Source: Owenia fusiformis (lineage: Eukaryota > Annelida > Polychaeta > Sabellida > Oweniidae). Taken from it: DNA of 64,000 nucleotides. The position numbers and the translations under genes were made by a program. Positions 54,664-64,000 of this stretch are shown piece after piece. Where the stretch lies: the NCBI GenBank assembly GCA_903813345.2, contig CAIIXF020000001.1:32034556-32098555 (forward strand), written 5' to 3'. The notes under the pieces were generated by a model. That model searched no databases, was not told the DNA's origin, and worked only from the letters and a program-made list of their open reading frames with translations. How positions within the stretch are numbered: position 1 is the stretch's first letter; each line of letters opens with the position of its first letter.

Positions 54664-56496
54664 CTGAAACAAAAACAATATTTCTAGATATTTCAATGTC
54701 AAATATAATCTTTCCTTAATTAAAAACAACAAACAGTAATTTCAGAGGTTTTTGGTTGTCACTGATGAGTACTAACCAAAACCCCAGAAAATCCCAAAAT
54801 ACAGGCTGACCACAAAAAATGTTACTCTCTAGTTTTGGAATAACATTCTCAATTATGAAAGAATCTTTGTGATTTTTTGTGTAGATAGAAGTGCAATTCA
54901 TGAAACATTGATGTGTATGTACTTATATAGCATCAACTTGTTAGAGCTTTAGAGATATCACATCTTGATTCACAAGATTCCAGTTGCTTCAACTTCACCT
55001 TGATAATCTTAGAATGAATCCACATTGAGCAAACAAAACAAAATTCTAATATTGTTTTCAAAGTAAAGATACCATGTCATGATTCATCATATTTGACAAA
55101 ATCATTTTAGAAAAATGGGTAGATAATATTACATATAACTGATAATATATACAAGGTGAGCCAAAAAAAGGTAACCCAAACAAATTTTAATAACTCAGTA
55201 ATCTATAAGTATGGGCTTAAAGTCATATTTGGTATGGTACAATAGAACCATTCAATGTCCTTTCATCCAACTTTAATTCATTCAAGTTTAATTGGTCAAT
55301 TCCAAATAGTCATGATTTTATGGCCATTTAACAATAAATGCTCAAAATGGGTCTTGTCTTTGGAGGTAAACTTGAAATCATCTTGTTCCAACTCTCTGAT
55401 GCGTCTAGGGCTGTTAACTTACATATTGTCTTTGAAATACTCTCAGAGGTAAAATTCTGGGGGTTCATATTAGGTGATTTTGATATGTTTCGCCATTTGG
55501 AGTATGTTTTGTAAAATGGCCTTGGAAATCGTAACTATTGGTAACACAATTTCAGAAATTTGGATTTTTTTAACATTTTTGGTTGATTTCCCATGAGAAC
55601 ATACCTGATAAGAAAATGCGATTACTCTTAATATATAAAAATCATAAATGCAATCTGTAAGCAGTACACCACTGTTTTCTCCACTGAACACTGTACACAA
55701 ATAAACTCATAAAGATTCTACTATATTTGCCATAGTTATTCCAAAATTAGAGCATAACTGTTTTTAAGGTCATGTCCTGTATGTCCTGTTGAAGAACTAT
55801 GATTTTTGTATGTCTATATTTCTGTTTCAAAGTATTGAAATAAGGGTTCTGCAACAGGACATTAACATAAGGTCTTTAGAATTTTTTGGTTGACACTACA
55901 GGGTGGTCCAAAAAAAATTGGAACATTTGGTAATTGAACGCAAAACCTTTATTTTTCTCTAAAATGCACCAAAATTTTACTGAGCATAGTTCAGTCACTT
56001 ATTTATCTGATGTAAAGTTTATAGGTGAAAACCACAAAGTTAATGCATTAAACTAGTCAATGTTTCATAGGACTCCCTTTTCTTAAATATACACTTGTCA
56101 ATTTTGCCGCTTCTTTTTCAAGTATTCTTTATTTCAAAGCTCTAATGAACATGATGATTGCTATATACATTTTATAAAATCATATTCACTTGACAAGAGG
56201 TATTTACATCTCTGGTTTACAAGAAAACTATTTTGTTATTGTCAACCTTGCTGTACAACCTTAAACAGTATGAATGTATTGATCAGGCTTGGTCCAGTAA
56301 TGGCAAGATCTTTGGAAAGTCCAAATCTGGTAGTATTAGAGTATTTACAGTTGTAGATGACTTATCTCTGCTTGGAGCAAAAGTAGAGTAACTATTTTTG
56401 TCAATGTAACCACATTGCCCAACTAACAATTCACTTACAACTTTGAAAACAACAAATTGACAGTTTGATTATACTTATGGAGAGTCATATGTCCAT
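54664..56496. other. Intron/5' side of the acidic protein gene with mariner-end fragments
   Basis: Contains ACAAGGTGAGCCAAAAAAAG (55153-55172) and ACAGGGTGGTCCAAAAAAAA (55899-55918), both like mariner terminal repeats, with no transposase between them. No convincing exon was seen. Confidence 0.4.
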
Positions 56497-56825
56497 GAAC
56501 TGTTGAATCTCATAATACAAGTATGCTGCCACTTAAATACGTGCTCATTTAGTTGTCATGAACTATTATTATCACTGAGCATCATTGTGGACCTTTTGTT
56601 GTTTGATGATAATGACTATTATTGTTTGATGTGTGACGTAGGTCTTAATGCTTGAATGACTCAATTAGTTAACATTGCTTGACTAAGTTTGACTTAAAGA
56701 ACTGTTGAATCTCATAATACAAGTATGCTGCCACTTAAATACGTGCTCATTTAGTTGTCATGAACTATTATTATCACTGAGCATCATTGTGGACCTTTTG
56801 TTGTTTGATGATAATGACTATTATT
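56497..56825. repeat. 127-bp direct repeat at the head of the satellite region
   Basis: 56497-56623 is repeated at 56699-56825 (offset 202 bp), starting GAACTGTTGAATCTCATAAT and ending TAATGACTATTATT. Between the copies is a diverged satellite subunit (GGTCTTAATGCTTGAATGAC). Confidence 0.9.
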
Positions 56826-56835
56826 TCAACTAGTT

Positions 56836-59800
56836 AACATTGCTTGACTAAGTTTGACTTAAAGCTAGCTTTGATTGATTAAATGTGATTTAGGTCATCA
56901 TTTTTTGAATGACACATTTAGTGACTAATGTGTGATCTAGGTCTTAATGTTTGAATGACACATTTAGCTAGGTTTGCTTGATTAAATGTGATTTAGGTCA
57001 TCATTTTTGAATGACACATTTAGTTAACATTGCCTGACTAATGTGTGATCTAGGTCTTAATGTTTGTAAGACACAATTAGTTAACTTTGCTTGACTAATG
57101 TGTGACTTAGGTCTTAATGTTTGAATGACACATTTAGCTAGGTTTGCTTGATTAAATGTGATTTAGGTCATCATTTTTGAATGACACATTTAGTTAACAT
57201 TGCCTGACTAATGTGTGATCTAGGTCTTAATGTTTGTAAGACACAATTAGTTAACTTTGCTTGACTAATGTGTGACTTAGGTCTTAATGTTTGAATGACA
57301 CATGTAGCTAGGTTTGCTTGATTAAATGTGATTTAGGTCATCATTTTTGAATGACACATTTAGTTAACATTGGCTGACTAATGTGTGATCTAGGTCTTAA
57401 TGTTTGTAAGACACAATTAGTTAACTTTGCTTGACTAATGTGTGACTTAGGTCTTAATGTTTGAATGACACATTTAGCTAGGTTTGCTTGATTAAATGTG
57501 ATTTAGGTCATCATTTTTGATTGACACATTTAGTTAACATTGCCTAACTAATGTGTGATCTAGGTCTTAATGTTTGTAAGACACAATTAGTTAGCATTGC
57601 TTGACTAATGTGTGACTTAGGTCTTAATGTTTGAATGACACATTTAGCTAGGTTTGCTTGATTAAATGTGATTTAGGTCATCATTTTTGAATGACACATT
57701 TAGTTAACATTGCTTGACTAATGTGTGATTTAGGTCTTAAGGTTTGTAAGACACAATTAGTTAACATTGCTTGACTAATGTGTGACTTAGGTCTTAATGT
57801 TTGAATGACACATTTAGCTAGGTTTGCTTGATTAAATGTGATTTAGGTCATCATTTTTGAATGACACATTTAGTTAACATTGCCTAACTAATGTGTGATC
57901 TAGGTCTTAATGTTTGTAAGACACAATTAGTTAGCATTGCTTGACTAATGTGTGACTTAGGTTTTAATGTTTGAATGACTCAACTAAAATTGCGTGACTT
58001 TTTTTGCTTGAATGACACGATTAATTAACATTGCTTAACTTAGTGAGACATGGGTTTTCAAGTTTGGTAATTTATGGTATCAATCATTATTATACTAAAA
58101 GAAAGCTGCCCAACCAAAGTCTTAGCATATTACAACCATACTAAATGCTCCCTATTTTTCTTATAATCTCATGACTGTTTTAACAATGTAAATATAATAA
58201 TCTTTGGTACCTTAACTATTCTACTGTATAAGAAAGCTACCTAACATGTTTTAGACCATGATTGCCAATGTACATGACTTTGATTGAAGTTAATGATTTC
58301 ATGGTTTGCATCATTTGATTTCAGAGTTAATAGTTCCAGGACTATTCCATATGTAAGATGCCCAATGCAATTTAGTCTGGGATTTTACTTTTACCTCAAT
58401 GAGTATTACTAAAAGTAGATTGGCAGACTTTATATGTTATATATTCTTGTATTACTATGCCGACTGTCCTCTGGAAATAAGCATTTTCTTGATATTTAAG
58501 AATTTGGAATAACTGAATTTAATATTAACTTGTTACAGCTGCACTGCTGAACATTGCTTGACTAAGTTTGACTTAAAGCTAGCTTTGATTGATTAAATGT
58601 GATTTAGGTCATCATTTTTTGAATGACACATTTAGTGACTAATGTGTGATCTAGGTCTTAATGTTTGAATGACACATTTAGCTAGGTTTGCTTGATTAAA
58701 TGTGATTTAGGTCATCATTTTTGAATGACACATTTAGTTAACATTGCCTGACTAATGTGTGATCTAGGTCTTAATGTTTTTAAGACACAATTAGTTAACT
58801 TTGCTTGACTAATGTGTGACTTAGGTCTTAATGTTTGAATGACACATTTAGCTAGGTTTGCTTGATTAAATGTGATTTAGGTCATCATTTTTGAATGACA
58901 CATTTAGTTAACATTGCCTGACTAATGTGTGATCTAGGTCTTAATGTTTGTAAGACACAATTAGTTAACTTTGCTTGACTAATGTGTGACTTAGGTCTTA
59001 ATGTTTGAATGACACATGTAGCTAGGTTTGCTTGATTAAATGTGATTTAGGTCATCATTTTTGAATGACACATTTAGTTAACATTGGCTGACTAATGTGT
59101 GATCTAGGTCTTAATGTTTGTAAGACACAATTAGTTAACTTTGCTTGACTAATGTGTGACTTAGGTCTTAATGTTTGAATGACACATTTAGCTAGGTTTG
59201 CTTGATTAAATGTGATTTAGGTCATCATTTTTGATTGACACATTTAGTTAACATTGCCTAACTAATGTGTGATCTAGGTCTTAATGTTTGTAAGACACAA
59301 TTAGTTAGCATTGCTTGACTAATGTGTGACTTAGGTCTTAATGTTTGAATGACACATTTAGCTAGGTTTGCTTGATTAAATGTGATTTAGGTCATCATTT
59401 TTGAATGACACATTTAGTTAACATTGCTTGACTAATGTGTGATTTAGGTCTTAAGGTTTGTAAGACACAATTAGTTAACATTGCTTGACTAATGTGTGAC
59501 TTAGGTCTTAATGTTTGAATGACACATTTAGCTAGGTTTGCTTGATTAAATGTGATTTAGGTCATCATTTTTGAATGACACATTTAGTTAACATTGCCTA
59601 ACTAATGTGTGATCTAGGTCTTAATGTTTGTAAGACACAATTAGTTAGCATTGCTTGACTAATGTGTGACTTAGGTTTTAATGTTTGAATGACTCAACTA
59701 AAATTGCGTGACTTTTTTTGCTTGAATGACACGATTAATTAACATTGCTTAACTTAGTGAGACATGGGTTTTCAAGTTTGGTAATTTATGGTATCAATCA

Positions 59801-60264
59801 TTATTATACTAAAAGAAAGCTGCCCAACCAAAGTCTTAGCATATTACAACCATACTAAATGCTCCCTATTTTTCTTATAATCTCATGACTGTTTTAACAA
59901 TGTAAATATAATAATCTTTGGTACCTTAACTATTCTACTGTATAAGAAAGCTACCTAACATGTTTTAGACCATGATTGCCAATGTACATGACTTTGATTG
60001 AAGTTAATGATTTCATGGTTTGCATCATTTGATTTCAGAGTTAATAGTTCCAGGACTATTCCATATGTAAGATGCCCAATGCAATTTAGTCTGGGATTTT
60101 ACTTTTACCTCAATGAGTATTACTAAAAGTAGATTGGCAGACTTTATATGTTATATATTCTTGTATTACTATGCCGACTGTCCTCTGGAAATAAGCATTT
60201 TCTTGATATTTAAGAATTTGGAATAACTGAATTTAATATTAACTTGTTACAGCTGCACTGCTGA
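56836..60264. repeat. 1,714-bp tandem duplication containing a 170-bp satellite
   Basis: Copy 1 (56836-58549) is followed directly by copy 2 (58550-60263/4). All landmarks are offset by exactly 1,714 bp and I saw only a rare difference (e.g. TTTGTAAGAC near 57055 versus TTTTTAAGAC near 58769). Each copy starts with six 170-bp monomers: starts at 56967, 57137, 57307, 57477, 57647 and 57817, and again at 58681, 58851, 59021, 59191, 59361 and 59531. Each monomer is three diverged 56-57 bp subunits around TTTGCTTGATTAAATGTGAT. About 560 bp of unique sequence follows in each copy. Near-identity means a very recent duplication or an assembly artefact. Confidence 0.92.
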
Positions 60265-60370
60265 TGACTATATTTCTGATTGCATGTATTACCAAAAGCT
60301 GATTCTTCATGGACGATGTGCATCTGGGGGGATCCTTGGGACTGGGTGGGGAAGGTCAGGTATATGTTAA

Positions 60371-63300
60371 ATGAATATTGATTTACTCCAATATAGGGCA
60401 AGGGTGGGCTCCTTTAATGCTGTTCACGGATTTAAAACTTCCAGCAAAAGAAACAATTGTGGTTCCTTATTTTGGCTAAAATTCAATCTACTTATGATTT
60501 ATTGTCTCACGCTTTTAGTAGTTATGATCGACTTAACATGGCATTTGTCGTTAGCTCAATTACTTGTTGCTACGAAAAATTGTTTTATTCTGACGTACAT
60601 TTCAATTATGGCGTTACTCATTCCCTTTAGTACCTTTAAATACACGAGGCTCAGAAAATGGTCCAGAATTAGAAAATGCCTTTTGACCATTTTTTCATTA
60701 TCTTATTCGTGGATTCACCTCATCTATCTTATCTTATCTTGCAATCTTTTAAAAGTTTTACTTATAAGGGCTGGCGATATTCATACCAACCCAGGTCCAC
60801 TGAGTAGAAATGTGGTACATTTTGATCATTTGAACATTTTATTCAGCAATATAAACAGTATCGGCTCTGATAACGGTGCTCGTTTTGACATACTCACCCA
60901 AAGAATAGAACTAGACCAGATTAAAGTTGCTGGAATCTGTGAAGCTGGGTACCATGATCAAGATTTTATAAATTACAAAATATCTAATTTTCACATGCCA
61001 GTTTATTCCAATAAGGGAAGGGGTATACTTATTTATATCCATGAGTCTTTGAGATTTTCTAACAGGGGAGATATTGAAATTGATGGCCTAGACATTGCTT
61101 TTGTGGAAATTGTAGTAAATCACAAGAAAATTTTATATGGAGTTGGTCATCGTTCTCCTAGCCAAAGCGCAGACGAAACGAGAATCTTCTTCAATAAACT
61201 TAGACAGGCCCTTAATAAAATTGAGAACCAGTCATTCGATAGTGTTCTGATTACTGCTGATACTAATGCTAAGAATAGTATCTGGTATGCCGAAGGTACA
61301 TCAATAGATAATCTGGCTGGTGACCTTCTTTTTAATGTCACTCAAGATTTCAACTATTTGCAGCTAATTGACCAACCAACACGCATAAAAGATAACTCTA
61401 AAACTTGCATAGATCATGTTCTTACAAATACTCCCCTGGCTGTGTCTGCAGCTGTAGTTGACTCTCCAATAGGTGGCTCTGACCATTGCACAATTATCGT
61501 CAAACTTAATGTTAAAATTCCCAAGGAACCAGCTATTAAACGAACTGTTTGGAAATATGACCAGGTCAACCTTCAAGCAATAAATAACGCAGTTAGAGAA
61601 CAAAACTGGAATGGTATTTTAGATAATGACATTGATTCAAATACTTTAACCGAACAATTTATCTATGCCCTCAAGACAATATATTCGACTTTTATCCCTC
61701 ATAAAACAATAACTGTTAAGGCCAACACCCAACCATGGTTTACAGACAAAATAAAGCACGAAATCAACAAAAAGAAAAAATTCTTTACCCAGTTGAAAAA
61801 TAGTAATACTCCAGAAAATTTTGAAAAATATACTACCCAGACTAGAATTTTAAATGAACAAATACAGCTTGCTAAGCGTGAATACGAAACCAAATGTAAA
61901 GAATCCATTACTGAACTTTCTAAAAACTCTAAACAATATTGGTCCATAACCAAGAAATTATTAGGTATAAACTCCTCTCAAACCACCATTCCCACCCTCT
62001 ATGACCAGCACAAAGGTAAAACTTCATCTAGCTCTAAAGATAAGGCAAATGCTTTTTTAGAACATTTTTCAAGTAAATACCATTCAGATAACTCGTTTTT
62101 GGATACTACCCTACCTCAACGCTGTCATAACAAAATTGATAACCTTAGAACCTCCCAAGAAGAGGTTATGAAAATAATTCTCAAACTTGATCCAAATAAA
62201 GCTTGTGGCCCTGATGAGATCACAATTAAAATGTTACAATTGACTGCTCATACTATATCTCTACCACTTTCTAAGCTCATTAACAAACTTATTCTCCATG
62301 AAACCTTCCCCGACATATGGAAAATGGGCAGTATCTGTCCTATATTTAAAAATAAAGGCGATAAAACTGACATTGGGAATTATCGACCCATTACTCTTTT
62401 AAATATTTTATCAAAGGTCTTTGAACGTGTTGTAGCAACAAGACTAAATGCCCACCTTAAAGTTAATAATTTAATATTTGAATTCCAATCTGGGTTTCTT
62501 GAAGGGCATAACACTGAATTCCAGCTACTGGCAATAAATCACTTTCTTCATTCAAATATCAAAGATCATAAAGCCGTACGTGCAATATATTTAGACATTA
62601 GCTCTGCTTTTGATCGTGTTCCTCATAAGCTGCTGCTTGCAAAACTGAAAGCATATGGCATTGAAGGCCAATTTTATCAAATTCTCCAATCATATTTGTC
62701 AAATCGTAGAGTCAACGTAAATGTTGGTGGTCAATCATCGGATACTTCTTCTGCAAACTATATCAACTGCGGCGTCCCTCAGGGATCTATCCTGGGTCCA
62801 ATTTTATTTTTGATTTATATAAATGACTTACCCGATGATCTTTTGGGAAAGGCCTTTATCTACGCTGATGACACATCACTATATTACCCCTTTGATCCAT
62901 CTGATCCTGACATGCATATAATCAATCATGATCTTAATATCATAACTAACTGGTCTCAAAAATGGAAACTAGATTTCAAGCCTGAAAAAACAGAGGAAGT
63001 TATCTTTCAAAGCCAGCGCTGTGTATTTCCTACTCCGCCACCTTTAGCCAAACTTGGAAATGGGGAAATTAAAAGGAATAATCTTCATAAGCATCTAGGG
63101 TATACTTTCGATTATCTTCTTTCTAACAAAAATCATATATATGACATTGTCAAGAGAGTACAAAAACTGCTTAATCCATTGAAGGCACTTACATCAAAGA
63201 TTAACTCGAAACATTTGGAGACAATGTACAACTCATTCATAAGGCCTCATTTTGATTACGCAGACATTCTTTATCATTCATCAACTCAAGCACTGATCAA

Positions 63301-64000
63301 TATCCCTAGCAAGTTGCATTATCAGGCTGCATTATTGTGTTCTGGGTGTCTCCATGGCTCTGATACAGGTAAAGTTATGGGGGTCTTAAACTGGTGCACA
63401 CTACCCCAAAGGAGGGAACAACACATTCTTAACTTCATGTACAAAGTAATCAGAAACCAGGTACCATCCTATGTATCTTCAATATTTGAAGAATTCAAAA
63501 ATCCAGCTACCAGAAGAACAAGCAATACAGAAGTATACCAAATTCCTATAAGGTCAACTGCCCAATTTATTAAATCCCCTATTCCTAATGCAATATCACT
63601 GTGGAACAAATTACCTAAACCTCTTTTAGAATATGCCTTAAAATTTTCCCTACCATCGTTCAAAAAAGAAAGTAATAAACACTTCCTGCCCAAGAGAATA
63701 ATCAGTTCAACGTCCCTGATTAATTTAACAAGGTCTCAAGAAATCACTCTCAACAGAGCTCGTGTAGACTTATTTTTGAAAGCAAGACTTTTTGCACACC
63801 AATTTACATTTATAGACTCGGCTAATTGTTCTTGCGGCAAACCTGAAACACTAAAACATTTATTTTTCAAGTGTCCTCTATGCCAAATTAATAGGCATGC
63901 CCTGATGGAAGAGGTCAACAATAACTTCTATAATAAGATCAGCCAACTAACAAACATGGATGATAAACTTAATTTTCTCTTATATGGTGACGAGGCATTA
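60371..64000 (+). CDS. LINE ORF2-type polyprotein: hydrophobic leader, 2A-like motif, APE endonuclease, reverse transcriptase (3' truncated by window)
   Basis: The frame is closed upstream by TAA (60368-60370), opens at ATG 60371 and has no stop in 1,210 codons. Residues 1-135 contain three hydrophobic segments (about 33-54, 60-87, 102-132), unlike any endonuclease. DIHTNPGP follows at 136-143. Endonuclease, about 150-385: SNINS with N160, E191 in GICEAG, D297/N299 in TADTNA, IDHVL, and D371-H372 in GGSDH. All expected catalytic positions are present. Reverse transcriptase, about 620-880: NYRPITLLN, D742 in YLDISSAFDRVPH, CGVPQGSILGPILFLIYIND, and YADD at 831-834. The C-terminal region has CSCGKPETLKHLFFKC (C1153, C1155, H1163, C1168) and FLLYGD near the edge. 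Function by family: target-site nicking and target-primed reverse transcription. With no frameshift or stop, the copy is potentially active. Alternative internal starts (M42, M52, M80) exist. Confidence 0.93.
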   Translation, partial: MNIDLLQYRARVGSFNAVHGFKTSSKRNNCGSLFWLKFNLLMIYCLTLLVVMIDLTWHLSLAQLLVATKNCFILTYISIMALLIPFSTFKYTRLRKWSRIRKCLLTIFSLSYSWIHLIYLILSCNLLKVLLIRAGDIHTNPGPLSRNVVHFDHLNILFSNINSIGSDNGARFDILTQRIELDQIKVAGICEAGYHDQDFINYKISNFHMPVYSNKGRGILIYIHESLRFSNRGDIEIDGLDIAFVEIVVNHKKILYGVGHRSPSQSADETRIFFNKLRQALNKIENQSFDSVLITADTNAKNSIWYAEGTSIDNLAGDLLFNVTQDFNYLQLIDQPTRIKDNSKTCIDHVLTNTPLAVSAAVVDSPIGGSDHCTIIVKLNVKIPKEPAIKRTVWKYDQVNLQAINNAVREQNWNGILDNDIDSNTLTEQFIYALKTIYSTFIPHKTITVKANTQPWFTDKIKHEINKKKKFFTQLKNSNTPENFEKYTTQTRILNEQIQLAKREYETKCKESITELSKNSKQYWSITKKLLGINSSQTTIPTLYDQHKGKTSSSSKDKANAFLEHFSSKYHSDNSFLDTTLPQRCHNKIDNLRTSQEEVMKIILKLDPNKACGPDEITIKMLQLTAHTISLPLSKLINKLILHETFPDIWKMGSICPIFKNKGDKTDIGNYRPITLLNILSKVFERVVATRLNAHLKVNNLIFEFQSGFLEGHNTEFQLLAINHFLHSNIKDHKAVRAIYLDISSAFDRVPHKLLLAKLKAYGIEGQFYQILQSYLSNRRVNVNVGGQSSDTSSANYINCGVPQGSILGPILFLIYINDLPDDLLGKAFIYADDTSLYYPFDPSDPDMHIINHDLNIITNWSQKWKLDFKPEKTEEVIFQSQRCVFPTPPPLAKLGNGEIKRNNLHKHLGYTFDYLLSNKNHIYDIVKRVQKLLNPLKALTSKINSKHLETMYNSFIRPHFDYADILYHSSTQALINIPSKLHYQAALLCSGCLHGSDTGKVMGVLNWCTLPQRREQHILNFMYKVIRNQVPSYVSSIFEEFKNPATRRTSNTEVYQIPIRSTAQFIKSPIPNAISLWNKLPKPLLEYALKFSLPSFKKESNKHFLPKRIISSTSLINLTRSQEITLNRARVDLFLKARLFAHQFTFIDSANCSCGKPETLKHLFFKCPLCQINRHALMEEVNNNFYNKISQLTNMDDKLNFLLYGDEAL
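60776..60799 (+). other. 2A-like ribosome-skipping motif (variant)
   Basis: Encodes DIHTNPGP, preceded by LLIRAG. The established 2A consensus is D-(V/I)-E-x-N-P-G-P, with the peptide bond missed between the last Gly and Pro. Here every position fits except His in place of Glu. 2A-like sequences ahead of the endonuclease are known in several animal non-LTR elements. Activity of this His variant is not known from sequence. Confidence 0.6.

Larger units (their letters stand above)
60265..64000 (+). mobile_element. Non-LTR retrotransposon (EN+ LINE), 5' part, apparently intact
   Basis: Plus-strand element whose single long frame (60371 to beyond 64000) encodes an APE-type endonuclease and a reverse transcriptase. 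About 106 nt of unique sequence separates the end of the tandem duplication from the first in-frame ATG. The 3' end and target duplication lie outside the window. Domain order and the C-terminal zinc-knuckle-like motif fit the CR1/L2/Jockey-type group; the exact clade is not resolved by eye. It is antisense to the acidic protein gene if that gene extends this far. Confidence 0.9.

Noticed and set aside
60210-63921. Several minus-strand frames of 60-84 codons
   Set aside because: Antisense to the uninterrupted LINE frame; shadows.

Overview
This window looks like nuclear DNA from an intron-rich, AT-rich animal genome, probably a marine invertebrate. The evidence is GT-AG spliced genes of metazoan families (cyclin L, a TSP1/EGF matrix protein, a CD20-like four-pass protein), a very high density of small DNA transposons, and a LINE carrying a 2A-like motif. 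A mollusc or another lophotrochozoan, or an invertebrate deuterostome, would fit; the sequence alone does not settle it.

Layout. 1-6.1 kb holds repeats: a foldback, a hAT remnant, minisatellites, a tiny truncated LINE tail and a dead mariner. 6.2-14.8 kb, minus strand, holds the first eight coding exons of a secreted TSP1/EGF protein that continues left of the window; its introns are full of satellites and inserted elements. 17.2-28.1 kb, minus strand, holds a complete ten-exon cyclin L gene that reconstructs without a frame break to about 464 residues. It starts with the cyclin boxes and ends in an RS domain, and has a likely poison exon between coding exons 5 and 6. 30.4-31.3 kb, plus strand, holds an intronless CDS for a four-pass membrane protein, with divergent inverted repeat arrays downstream to 35.2 kb. 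37.5-54.7 kb, minus strand, holds the 3' exons of an acidic protein resembling the lumenal tail of Golgi proteins of the GOLIM4/GOLM1 type; its 5' end lies outside the recognised exons. 56.5-60.26 kb is a satellite array (170-bp monomers) contained in a near-identical 1,714-bp tandem duplication. 60.37-64.0 kb, plus strand, is an uninterrupted LINE ORF (endonuclease, reverse transcriptase, C-terminal zinc-knuckle-like motif) that runs off the right edge.

The most interesting parts are: (1) the LINE ORF, which starts with about 130 hydrophobic residues followed by a 2A-like DIHTNPGP motif before the endonuclease, with a monomer array just upstream that could be its promoter region; (2) two foldback elements with CACTGGT ends and 5-bp target duplications, a combination suggesting the Transib/RAG-like group; (3) two copies of an element with a 42-56 nt homopolymeric G/C core, CAGGSCTGTCAACT ends and 6-bp target duplications; (4) a cyclin L poison exon in the same intron where vertebrate cyclin L genes carry their truncating exon; and (5) several levels of nested palindromic elements. 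All exon boundaries and repeat limits were read by eye from the sequence; no alignment or database search was run.
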